Below the pieces are notes generated by a model that saw only the letters and a program-made list of their open reading frames with translations, was not told the origin of the DNA and did no database searches. Shown piece by piece: positions 9,139-16,952 of a stretch of DNA of 64,000 bases. Position numbers and translations under genes: made by a program. The DNA lies in assembly GCA_905212635.1 (NCBI GenBank), contig CAJMFH010000006.1:29338-93337 (forward strand), in the 5' to 3' direction. The stretch's first letter is position 1; the number at the start of each line of letters is the position of its first letter. The stretch comes from an uncultured Lachnoclostridium sp. Its GTDB lineage: Bacteria; Bacillota; Clostridia; Lachnospirales; Lachnospiraceae.

Positions 9139-10371
9139 TTAATTCCGTCCTTTCACAACATTCAATGCTTCCCTGAAAATCTGAATAACATACGCAACCT
9201 GTTCGTCTGTCAGTTTTGTATGCAGAGGCAGTGAGACCTCATTGACAAACTGCTCTTTTGCACAAGGATAATTTTCAATATCAAATCCCATATTTTTATA
9301 GGCGGTAAGCAGTGGCAGCGGCTTATAATGCACATTGGCAGCCACTCCTTTTTCTCCCATGTATTGAATGATTTCATTTCGCATCTCGGCCGTAATACCA
9401 TCCACACGGAGAAGATACAAATGTCCGCTCGAAACTGCACTCTGTGTCTTATGTGGCAGATAATACAGTTTGATTCCTGTTTCCTCTGCAATTTTATCCA
9501 TTCCCGCATTGTAAGCTGCAATGATCTCCTGTCTGCGCTTCAAAAGTCCCTCATAACGGTCCAACTGCGCCAGTCCAATTGCCGCCTGAATATCTGTCAT
9601 ATTACATTTATATGCCGGGAATAAAATATCATACTCCCAGGCACCAGCCTTTGTCTTTGATAAGGCATCTTTTGTCTGTCCATGCAGGGAAAGAAGCATA
9701 TATTCACGGTAAATCTCCGCAGAATCAATGCCCTTCAAAGGTTTCCATACCACAGCTCCCCCTTCGGCTGTCGTCAGATTTTTTACCGCATGAAAGGAAA
9801 AGGAAGTAAAATCCGCCCACTGACCGCTTCGTTTTCCTTCTTTTTCAGCCCCAAATCCATGCGCGCTGTCTGCCAGTACCAAAATTCTTCCCAATGCCTT
9901 CTGATAAGAATTTTCCGATGGCTGATATAGCGCTTTCTTCTTTTCTATGATATCAAAAATCTTTTCATAATCGCACAATACTCCTGCTACATCTACCGGC
10001 ATAACGGCCTTTGTCGCCGGCGTGACTGCATGCTCCAGTTTTTCATAATCCATCTCCAGAGAATCTTTCTGAGTATCAACGATCACCGGTTTTGCTCCGG
10101 TATGACAGATGGAACTTGCTGTCGCCGTATAGGTATAAGCCGTTGTGATCACTTCATCTCCCGGTCCGATTCCAAACAGCCGCAATGTCATTTCCATACA
10201 TGCCGTCGCAGAATTCAGACAGACCGCTCCTTCTGTGCCGCAGTACGCCGCAATGCGTTTTTCAAATTCCTTTGTTTTCGGTCCGGTCGTAATCCAGCCT
10301 GACTGAAGCGTATCTACGACTCCTTTGATCTCTTCTTCACTAATATCCGGTGGGGAAAATGGTACGTTCAT
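9139..10371 (-). CDS. DegT/DnrJ/EryC1/StrS sugar aminotransferase
   Basis: A 410-residue PLP-dependent aminotransferase acting on nucleotide-linked keto-sugars. Visible motifs: NVPFSPPDISEEEIKGVVDTLQSGWITTGPKTKEFE at the start, LNSATACMEMTLRL, VITTAYTYTATASSI, the cofactor lysine in SFSFHAVKNLTTAEGGAVVW, and HVHYKPLPLL near the C-terminus. The product is probably an amino-deoxy sugar used by the priming transferase encoded 4 bp downstream. The ORF opens at 10461, but ATG 10371 has AAAGGAAG upstream and matches the family N-terminus. The longer version would run through the LCP terminator hairpin. The exact sugar cannot be told from sequence. Confidence 0.92.
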   Translation of the reverse strand: MNVPFSPPDISEEEIKGVVDTLQSGWITTGPKTKEFEKRIAAYCGTEGAVCLNSATACMEMTLRLFGIGPGDEVITTAYTYTATASSICHTGAKPVIVDTQKDSLEMDYEKLEHAVTPATKAVMPVDVAGVLCDYEKIFDIIEKKKALYQPSENSYQKALGRILVLADSAHGFGAEKEGKRSGQWADFTSFSFHAVKNLTTAEGGAVVWKPLKGIDSAEIYREYMLLSLHGQTKDALSKTKAGAWEYDILFPAYKCNMTDIQAAIGLAQLDRYEGLLKRRQEIIAAYNAGMDKIAEETGIKLYYLPHKTQSAVSSGHLYLLRVDGITAEMRNEIIQYMGEKGVAANVHYKPLPLLTAYKNMGFDIENYPCAKEQFVNEVSLPLHTKLTDEQVAYVIQIFREALNVVKGRN

Positions 10372-10404
10372 TTCTCTGCTTCCTTTCCAAATGATTCCAA
10401 ATGC

Positions 10405-10443
10405 AACAAAAGACTCCTGCTGGACACAGAGGAATCTTTTGTT
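10405..10443 (-). terminator. Hairpin terminator after the LCP gene
   Basis: A 14-bp inverted repeat (10405-10418 with 10430-10443, one G-U pair) with an 11-nt loop. On the minus strand the 3' arm ends in TCTTTTGTT. It lies between the LCP stop codon and the DegT start, so it likely separates the two transcripts or attenuates read-through. Confidence 0.6.
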
Positions 10444-10474
10444 TTTATTACTACCTAACAAAATCGTTATTTTA

Positions 10475-11986
10475 TTACTTTATTGCCTTATCTTCATCAC
10501 CCGGCATCGCAGTATTTTTATCTTCCTCGGAAGAACTTCCTGCTTTGTCATTTTTCACAGACTCCGGAGTCGCTTCCAGCACTTTATTGATTCTCTTTGT
10601 AATCTTTGCTACAGAATTGTAATCCGGTACGCAGACATACAATTTTCTTGACTGGTAGGAATACGTTGTCTTGCTTGCACCCTGTCCGGCTGCATTGGCA
10701 TATTTGATCGTCCACTGTGACATATCATTTAACTGCATTTTAGCAAGTGCTGTGATCTCTTTTGTAGACATGTTCGTCTGGAAATTCTTCGATGCTGTTT
10801 TCAAAAGATCTGCGTAATTTGGCAGGATGTCCGGTGACATTGCCTTATTCAAAATCGCTTCGATCATATGCTGGTGATCTCTTCCTCGCTGATAATCACC
10901 ATTTGCAAAATGATGTCGTTCACGGCAGAATGCCAAAGCCTGTTTTCCATTTACCTGATTATAACCTTTTTTGAAACTTGGTCCCCAGTCGGAAGTAAAG
11001 TCATAATCGGAATATACTTTCACGCCACCAAGAAGATCTACGATCTTACGTACACTCGTAAAGTTGACGCGCACATAGTAGTCAATCTTAATGCCGTACA
11101 GATTCTCCAATGTTCCAACGGAGCAGTCTACTCCATGAATTCCGGCATGGGTAAGTTTGTCCGGGATTCCGTTTGACACCGTTAATGGTACATAATAGTC
11201 ACGTGGCGTCGAAGTCAAAAGGATCTGTTTTGTATTTGGATTTACCGTCACGATAACATTTACATCGCTTCGACTTGTCGTCTTAATGCTTCCGTAAACA
11301 TCAATACCGCTCAGATATACATTAAACGGAGTCTTGGTGATGTCATCCAGTTTTTGTTCTTCCTGAATCACCGTTTCTACTTTATGTGTATTCAGTACAC
11401 GGGTATCCTCGGAAAATGTCTTATAGTACTCTTCGATCGGACTGCGGTTTGCCTCATTGATGATAATGGCATTAACATCCTTTGCATAAAGGGCATCGAT
11501 CAAGGTGTCATTATCCTGATATTCGGTCTTCGCCGGCTCTTTTCCGATCGCCGCCTGCACTTCTGCAAGCGCTTTATCCGTATTCTTACGGTCGTTTGTG
11601 GCAAGAATACCAAACGTATAATCTTTCGTATCATAAATACTCTGTGCCGGATCGTCTTTTAATACAATACAGGAAATCTCATCTACTTTTACCTGCTGTC
11701 CTGCCATCTCATCAATGGCAGAATACGTATTGACACAATAATATCCACCGCCGATATAGAAAAAACATATCAGAGCACACAGTACACGCCCGACAATGTA
11801 TGTCTTATCTGTCATCTGGCTGAACACCTCATATGCCAGCAGGAACAGACATACAACGATAAGCGCCACAATATATTTGAGTGGAATGAAACCAACATAA
11901 AATGCAATGCCAACCAATGCCGCACTGATCAAAAACTGCACGATCAGAAAGACAATGCTCAGTTTTCGGCTAAGTAATGTTTTCAC
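10475..11986 (-). CDS. LytR-CpsA-Psr (LCP) family cell-wall polymer ligase
   Basis: A 503-residue protein with three TM segments in the first ~120 residues followed by an accessory region and an LCP catalytic domain. Visible LCP blocks are YLSGIDVYGS, SRSDVNVIVTVNPNTKQILLTSTPRDYYV, LTHAGIHGVDCSVGTLENLYGIKIDYYVRVNF, and FCRERHHFANGDYQRGRDHQHMIEAIL with its conserved arginines. LCP enzymes move undecaprenyl-linked teichoic acid or capsule chains onto peptidoglycan, here presumably the polymer made by this cluster. The start is a GTG with GGAGG 8 nt upstream. A hairpin terminator follows the gene and a promoter with repeated 12-mers lies upstream. Confidence 0.93.
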   Translation of the reverse strand: MKTLLSRKLSIVFLIVQFLISAALVGIAFYVGFIPLKYIVALIVVCLFLLAYEVFSQMTDKTYIVGRVLCALICFFYIGGGYYCVNTYSAIDEMAGQQVKVDEISCIVLKDDPAQSIYDTKDYTFGILATNDRKNTDKALAEVQAAIGKEPAKTEYQDNDTLIDALYAKDVNAIIINEANRSPIEEYYKTFSEDTRVLNTHKVETVIQEEQKLDDITKTPFNVYLSGIDVYGSIKTTSRSDVNVIVTVNPNTKQILLTSTPRDYYVPLTVSNGIPDKLTHAGIHGVDCSVGTLENLYGIKIDYYVRVNFTSVRKIVDLLGGVKVYSDYDFTSDWGPSFKKGYNQVNGKQALAFCRERHHFANGDYQRGRDHQHMIEAILNKAMSPDILPNYADLLKTASKNFQTNMSTKEITALAKMQLNDMSQWTIKYANAAGQGASKTTYSYQSRKLYVCVPDYNSVAKITKRINKVLEATPESVKNDKAGSSSEEDKNTAMPGDEDKAIK

Positions 11987-12005
11987 GATATACCTCCATT
12001 TTATC

Positions 12006-12049
12006 TAACTACTAGTTTTTATTTAACTACTAGTTGTGTTTTTTGTCTA
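12006..12049 (-). promoter_or_regulatory. LCP gene promoter with duplicated 12-mer
   Basis: On the minus strand TAGACA (12044-12049) and TTAAAT (12021-12026) are 17 bp apart. The 12-mer AACTAGTAGTTA occurs twice (12024-12035 and 12006-12017), one copy between -35 and -10 and the other around the start of transcription, 18 bp apart. This spacing suggests a repressor operator pair, but no regulator is identified. Confidence 0.4.
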
Positions 12050-12070
12050 AAACATAATTATTATATACTA

Positions 12071-13180
12071 TCATTCTGAAAAAATCAATGCAAAAAGTCG
12101 AGAAGTTGCATTTCCATCTAAAAGCGGAAAATTTTCTCTGACAAAGGATTCTTTTTTCGGATAGTTTCGTTCTTTCAGACAATCAAGCAGCTCTTCCTCA
12201 GTCTCAACCACCTGCCCGGGTACGAAGGAACGGTAATCCCGGTAAAAACTTCTTCCCGTTTTCTCAAATTCTTTCAGATCATACGCATAAAACAGCATCG
12301 GCCGCTCCAGCAGACAGTATTCAAATACAATCGAAGAATAATCCGTAATCAATACTTCTGTTGCGGCAAGAAGTGTCGCAATCTCCGGATACTCCGAGAC
12401 ATTGTATATCCCTTTTTCCTGCCATCCTGCCAGCGTCTCTTTCAAATGAGAAGCAATGTGTGGATGGAGCCGGATAAAAAACACATCCTCTTCCGACAGA
12501 CTGTCTGCTACCTTTTGCAGATCCAGATGCAGTTTCGGGTCTGCTACTTCTGCATCCCGGAATGTCGGTGCATATAAGATGCAGTGTTTTCCCTTCATCT
12601 CCGGATAATCCCGGTAAAACTGCTCTGTTTTCCCGGTCAGATATTGTTTGTCAAGCATCCGGTCTGTGCGCGGATTGCCGATCACATAAATGCGGTCGGG
12701 ATCCACTGCAAAAGCACTTGCATACTCTGTTTTTACCGCATCGGAATTAACAATCAGATGCGTAATCCTCTGATTGGCACGATATTCCAGTTTTTTTAAT
12801 GTTCCTGTGTTGACATCCTGCCCAAATCGTTTGATCGTGCCCGTTCCATGCCAAAGCTGAATCACCTTTACATTTTTTGGAAAATGAAGATATGCCATCG
12901 GCAAAAACTCATTGTCCAAAAACACATACGAGGAAGTGGCAAGATGATATGATTTTTTAATGAAAAAGTCAACCGGTCTGCGGATCGTATTGTCTCTTGT
13001 AAACCAGACCTGCTCATATTCCGGCTTTTCCTCTTTTAACCTCTGGGAAACAATCCCTATGTTTCCGTCCGGTCCGGCATCATGTGTCGCCACCAGAAAA
13101 ACTTTCTTTTCCTTTACCGGACATAACCGGAACAAATGGAAAAACAGCGCAAATAACAGATATCCTGCCTGCTTTATCAT
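12071..13180 (-). CDS. CDP-glycerol glycerophosphotransferase (TagB/TagF family)
   Basis: A 369-residue GT-B enzyme that adds glycerol phosphate from CDP-glycerol to a lipid-linked acceptor at the cytoplasmic membrane face. Family motifs are intact: IQLWHGTGTIKRFG, VIGNPRTDRM, ILYAPTFRD, RLHPHI, and VLITDYSSIVFEYCLL. The size fits a single-domain primase-type TagB or a short polymerase; which one cannot be decided. A hydrophobic N-terminus (KQAGYLLFALFFHLFRL) probably gives membrane attachment. The gene overlaps tagD by 4 bp (ATGA), matching supply of CDP-glycerol by TagD. No terminator is visible before the LCP gene promoter. Confidence 0.92.
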   Translation of the reverse strand: MIKQAGYLLFALFFHLFRLCPVKEKKVFLVATHDAGPDGNIGIVSQRLKEEKPEYEQVWFTRDNTIRRPVDFFIKKSYHLATSSYVFLDNEFLPMAYLHFPKNVKVIQLWHGTGTIKRFGQDVNTGTLKKLEYRANQRITHLIVNSDAVKTEYASAFAVDPDRIYVIGNPRTDRMLDKQYLTGKTEQFYRDYPEMKGKHCILYAPTFRDAEVADPKLHLDLQKVADSLSEEDVFFIRLHPHIASHLKETLAGWQEKGIYNVSEYPEIATLLAATEVLITDYSSIVFEYCLLERPMLFYAYDLKEFEKTGRSFYRDYRSFVPGQVVETEEELLDCLKERNYPKKESFVRENFPLLDGNATSRLFALIFSE

Positions 13181-13578
13181 GCCTCACTCTTCCCCAATCC
13201 AAGATCCTGTTTGATCTTTGATGTGGAGATTCCCTCTGTTCGTGGAAGGTATACCACTTCACAGTAATCTTTCAGAAAGTCAAATTTTCCTTCCCAGTCA
13301 TCTCCCATAACAAATACATCTACATTATTATTTACCACATCGTCAATTTTCTGTTCCCAGTTGTACTCCGGAAGCACTTCATCGACATATTTAATCGCTT
13401 CCAGAATAATCTTGCGGTCTTCGTAGGAATGATAAGCTTTTTTACCCTTGATCGCATTAAATTCATCGCTGGACAATACAACAATCAGATAATCGCCAAG
13501 TTCTTTTGCCCGGCGCAGCAGGTTGATATGTCCTACATGCAGTAAATCATAAGTTCCGTAAGTAATTACTTTTTTCAT
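13177..13578 (-). CDS. tagD: Glycerol-3-phosphate cytidylyltransferase
   Basis: A 133-residue nucleotidyltransferase that makes CDP-glycerol from CTP and sn-glycerol-3-phosphate. The signature is complete: VITYGTYDLLHVGHINLLRRAKELGD (HxGH), DDWEGKFDFL, and the C-terminal RTEGISTSKI, the normal layout and length of TagD. The ATG is preceded by GGAGGG. It lies between the TagH gene and the glycerophosphotransferase, overlapping the latter by 4 bp. This pair shows that a poly(glycerol phosphate)-type polymer is made here. Confidence 0.96.
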   Translation of the reverse strand: MKKVITYGTYDLLHVGHINLLRRAKELGDYLIVVLSSDEFNAIKGKKAYHSYEDRKIILEAIKYVDEVLPEYNWEQKIDDVVNNNVDVFVMGDDWEGKFDFLKDYCEVVYLPRTEGISTSKIKQDLGLGKSEA

Positions 13579-13607
13579 CTTTTTACCCTCCGTAATTAAA
13601 AACTAGA

Positions 13608-14366
13608 TTAATCTTCCCGTTCCATCCCCAGCTTCTCATCATACAGATCCACGATATCTTCCACTTCTCCCTGCGCAATGAGACGCCCATGTTCCAGTAA
13701 AATTCCTTTGTTACACATCCGCAGTACCTGATCGGTTGAATGAGATACAAACAAAACGGTAACTCCTTTATCAAACATACTCTGTATTCTCGCCTCGCAT
13801 TTTTTGCGGAAGCGTTTATCTCCTACACTAAGAACCTCATCCAGTATGAGTATTTCCGGTTCTACTACTGTAGCAATAGAAAATCCAAGTCGCGCCTTCA
13901 TACCGGATGAATAATTTTTGATCGGAACATCGATGAATTTTCCGAGTTCCGAAAACTCCACGATGTCTTTGTATTTTTTATCAATAAATTCTTTGCTGTA
14001 ACCAAGGACAGCTCCATACAGATAAATATTTTCTGCTCCGGTATACTGCTTATCAAATCCGGCACCCAGTTCCAGAAGCGGAACAATCTTTCCATTGCAT
14101 TTTACCGTTCCTTCCGTCGGTTTCAACACTCCGGCAATGACTTTAAGCAGTGTACTTTTTCCGGCTCCGTTGAGTCCCATGATCCCCACACGGTCTCCGC
14201 GTTTAACTTCAAAATTTACATCTTTTAATGCCCAGAACTCCTGATACATCAATTCCTTTTTCAGCATTTTAATGACATATTCTTTGATATTATCTACTTT
14301 CTGTGAACTGAGATTAAATTTCATGCTCACATGTTCCACAGATAATGCGGTCTTTTTACTTGCCAT
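13608..14366 (-). CDS. tagH: Teichoic acid/polysaccharide ABC exporter, ATP-binding subunit
   Basis: A 252-residue ABC ATPase of the TagH/RfbE type. Visible: Walker A GLNGAGKST, Q-loop region ELGAGFDKQYTGAENIYLYG, signature YSSGMKARLGFS, Walker B ILILDEVLSVGD, and a switch histidine in LFVSHSTDQV. It lacks the C-terminal extracytoplasmic extension of B. subtilis TagH. It powers export of the undecaprenyl-linked polymer through the TagG-like permease encoded just upstream (30-bp gap). The start ATG has GGAGGATGG upstream. Confidence 0.93.
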   Translation of the reverse strand: MASKKTALSVEHVSMKFNLSSQKVDNIKEYVIKMLKKELMYQEFWALKDVNFEVKRGDRVGIMGLNGAGKSTLLKVIAGVLKPTEGTVKCNGKIVPLLELGAGFDKQYTGAENIYLYGAVLGYSKEFIDKKYKDIVEFSELGKFIDVPIKNYSSGMKARLGFSIATVVEPEILILDEVLSVGDKRFRKKCEARIQSMFDKGVTVLFVSHSTDQVLRMCNKGILLEHGRLIAQGEVEDIVDLYDEKLGMERED

Positions 14367-14396
14367 TTTCTTCCATCCTCCATCGACAAATTCGTA

Positions 14397-15218
14397 TTAA
14401 ATATTAAGTATAAAGGTATCCTGTTTCTTATAAAACATAAACATTCCCAGTAAAAAGGCTACAATACTTACTCCAAACGTATATCCAAGAAGCACCATAT
14501 CAAAATGCTGTCCAAACAATGCACGGCGGAAATTATCAATGATCCCGTACAAAGGATTGATCTTGATAAGCATACCGCCTGCCCCTTTCAATCTGCTTGC
14601 AAAATAGAAGATCGCACTGCAGTACATGATCAGCATCAGCATAACGCTCCATAAATATTCAATATCACGGAAGAATACACAAAGCGTAGCTAAGATCAGC
14701 CCGACACCAATTGACAGGATCAAAAGGTTCAAAAGCGGGATCACAGTCAAAAACATATTTGCATTCATCGGAGCTTTATAGGAGCCGGTTGCCAAAAAGA
14801 ACAGCATAACACCTACCAGTACCACCAACGAGATCAAAAAGATCACGAAGTTGGATAAAATCCCCGACAAGGGATACATATATTTCGGTACATACACTTT
14901 TTTGATCATCGCACTGTTTGCGCGGATCGACTTCATCGCACTATTCGTCGAGGAAGAGAAAAAGGAATACAACAGTCGTCCGGTCAGTACATAAACCGGA
15001 AACGGAACGCCGGCAAATGCCTTGTCCTGTGCCGTTCTTCCAAGTAAATTTCCAAATACAACGCTCAATACGATCATCGTAAGAAGCGGTTCGATCAAAG
15101 TCCATAATATTCCCAGGTATGATCTGCGGTATTTTAATTTAATATTTTTCTTAGCCAGTTCTCCTAATAAATATCGATATCTGTTGAAGTTTTTTAAAAC
15201 CTGCGACATAGTATCCAT
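14397..15218 (-). CDS. tagG: Teichoic acid/polysaccharide ABC exporter, permease subunit
   Basis: A 273-residue ABC-2 type permease with six hydrophobic segments. The N-terminal amphipathic block KNIKLKYRRSYLGILWTLIEPLLTMIVLSVVF and the C-terminal NPLYGIIDNFRRALFG are typical of TagG/RfbA. It is the first gene of the tagG-tagH-tagD-tagB unit and has its own promoter. Two close ATG codons (15218 and 15209) are possible; AAGGA is only 4 nt from the first, so the second cannot be excluded. Confidence 0.92.
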   Translation of the reverse strand: MDTMSQVLKNFNRYRYLLGELAKKNIKLKYRRSYLGILWTLIEPLLTMIVLSVVFGNLLGRTAQDKAFAGVPFPVYVLTGRLLYSFFSSSTNSAMKSIRANSAMIKKVYVPKYMYPLSGILSNFVIFLISLVVLVGVMLFFLATGSYKAPMNANMFLTVIPLLNLLILSIGVGLILATLCVFFRDIEYLWSVMLMLIMYCSAIFYFASRLKGAGGMLIKINPLYGIIDNFRRALFGQHFDMVLLGYTFGVSIVAFLLGMFMFYKKQDTFILNI

Positions 15219-15269
15219 ACCATCCTTTTTTAATCTTTATCGTTGCTCATTTATATTTTCAATCATTTG

Positions 15270-15299
15270 ATTATATCACTATTCATCCTACTTCGTCAA
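15270..15299 (-). promoter_or_regulatory. Promoter of the tagGH-tagD unit
   Basis: On the minus strand TTGACG and TATAAT are 18 bp apart, about 52 bp upstream of the tagG-like start. It is divergent from the carboxyltransferase promoter 28 bp to the right, so the two may be co-regulated. Confidence 0.65.
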
Positions 15300-15326
15300 C
15301 TACATTATTTTTTAATTAACAAAAGA

Positions 15327-15354
15327 TTGACATATTTGACGCGTATGGTATTAT
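15327..15354 (+). promoter_or_regulatory. Promoter of the carboxyltransferase-MBOAT unit
   Basis: TTGACA and TATTAT are 16 bp apart (a second TATTAT 3 bp later gives a 19-bp spacing). The inferred transcription start is only about 10 nt before the first in-frame ATG (15370), which supports the later ATG at 15406 as the real start. Confidence 0.6.
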
Positions 15355-15405
15355 TATATTTGTGAAATTATGCATCTTATGAAAACAAAGAATGGAGAAA
15401 TGAAC

Positions 15406-16917
15406 ATGTATAACATGGAAAAGCAACACAAACTTGGTAAATTACATGCATTAGAGCGGATCTGTCTTCTGCTTGATGAAGATTCTTTCCGCGAGATTGG
15501 TTCTAACATTACGAACTTAGAGGATGCCTTCAATATTAAAAAGGGTCAGTTCCCATACGATGGTGTAATTACCGGCTATGGTACCATTGGCGGAAAAAAA
15601 GTCGTGATTTATTCAGAAGACTTTACCGTAATCGGTGGTACTCTTGGAAAGCAGCACGGATTTAAAATTGCAAATGCCATTAAAATGGCGATTGAAAACC
15701 GCTGTCCGGTCATCGGTATCAACGATTCCGGCGGAGCACGTATTCAGGAAGGAGTCAATGCCCTTGCCGGCTATGGTGAGATCTTCTATTATAATACAAT
15801 GGCTTCCGGTTATATTCCGCAGATTTCGATCATTGCCGGAAACTGTGCCGGCGGTGCAGTATACAGTCCGGGAATCACAGACTTTATCTTTGTGATTGAT
15901 GACATCAGCCAGATGTTTGTAACCGGACCAAAGGTTATCAAAAGCGTAACCAATGAAGATATTACTGCTTCTGCTCTCGGAGGCGCAAATGTTCACGCAC
16001 AGCGAAGCGGTGTGGCTCATTTCCACAGCCCATCCGAAAAAGAATGCTTTAAAAAAGTACGTAAACTTTTAGATGTGATCCCTCACTGCTATGAAGACGG
16101 ATGTATTCATACAAAACCACATACTCCTCTTCTTCCTTATAATAAGGGAATGCAGTTCAACGAATCTCTGGCAGATATCATTCCGGAAAAGAGCAATCAG
16201 TCTTATGATATCCACGATGTTATCAATGGCATTATTGACGAGAATTCTTTTGTAGAGGTACAGGAAGAATTTGCCAGAAATGTAGTCGTTGGATTTGGAC
16301 GTTTGAAAGGAATCGCCGTAGGTATCGTATCCAACCAGCCAAATTATATGGCAGGTGTTCTGGATTGCGATTCCAGTGATAAGGCAGCCCGCTTTATCCG
16401 GTATTGCGACGCTTATAATATTCCAATTATCACCTTAACGGATGTTCCGGGATTTCTTCCGGGAAAAGACCAGGAATACAAAGGAATCATCCGTCATGGG
16501 GCAAAACTGCTCTACGCGTATTCGGAGGCAACGACGATTAAGATCAATGTCATCCTGCGTAAAGCATATGGAGGAGCTTATATTGCCATGAGCAGCAAAC
16601 ACCTTCGCTCCGACTTTGTCTATGCATGGCCGACTGCCGAAATCGCAGTAATGGGTGCAGAAGGTGCTGCTGATATCTTATACGGCAAACAGATGAAAGG
16701 AATGAATCCGGCTGAAAAAGCGGCATTCCGCCAGGAAAAAATTGATGAATACAATGAGAAGTTCATGAATCCTGGAATTGCATCCATGCACGGATATGTA
16801 GATGAGATCATCAAGCCGGAAGCTACCAGAGAACGCTTGTATGGTGACATCCTTATGCTGTCCGATAAACGCTCCGTCGATGGCGTTCACAAAAAACACG
16901 GCAACATTCCATTGTAA
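15406..16917 (+). CDS. Acyl-CoA carboxyltransferase (AccD/PccB/MmdA family), lone subunit
   Basis: A 503-residue carboxyltransferase with the double crotonase fold of biotin-dependent carboxylases and decarboxylases. Visible: KLHALERICLLLDEDSFREIGS; an oxyanion-type GINDSGGARIQEGVNALAGYGEIF; SIIAGNCAGGAVYSPGITDFIFV; DVPGFLPGKDQEYKGIIRHGAKLLYAYSEAT; and RKAYGGAYIAMSSKHLRSDFVYAWPTAEIAVMGAEGAA. These are the usual CT landmarks of PccB/MmdA. GGAG before ATG 15406 sets the start. No biotin carrier, biotin carboxylase or membrane decarboxylase subunit lies nearby. It leads a plus-strand unit with an MBOAT acyltransferase 35 bp downstream. The substrate (acetyl-, propionyl- or methylmalonyl-CoA) cannot be read from sequence. 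Confidence 0.88.
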   Translation: MYNMEKQHKLGKLHALERICLLLDEDSFREIGSNITNLEDAFNIKKGQFPYDGVITGYGTIGGKKVVIYSEDFTVIGGTLGKQHGFKIANAIKMAIENRCPVIGINDSGGARIQEGVNALAGYGEIFYYNTMASGYIPQISIIAGNCAGGAVYSPGITDFIFVIDDISQMFVTGPKVIKSVTNEDITASALGGANVHAQRSGVAHFHSPSEKECFKKVRKLLDVIPHCYEDGCIHTKPHTPLLPYNKGMQFNESLADIIPEKSNQSYDIHDVINGIIDENSFVEVQEEFARNVVVGFGRLKGIAVGIVSNQPNYMAGVLDCDSSDKAARFIRYCDAYNIPIITLTDVPGFLPGKDQEYKGIIRHGAKLLYAYSEATTIKINVILRKAYGGAYIAMSSKHLRSDFVYAWPTAEIAVMGAEGAADILYGKQMKGMNPAEKAAFRQEKIDEYNEKFMNPGIASMHGYVDEIIKPEATRERLYGDILMLSDKRSVDGVHKKHGNIPL

Positions 16918-16952
16918 ACTATACACTATTACGTTGATTTAAGGAGTTTATC

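Noticed and set aside
15370..15405. ATG at 15370 as the start of the carboxyltransferase
   Set aside because: It would leave a leader of about 10 nt and has no ribosome-binding site; GGAG fits ATG 15406.
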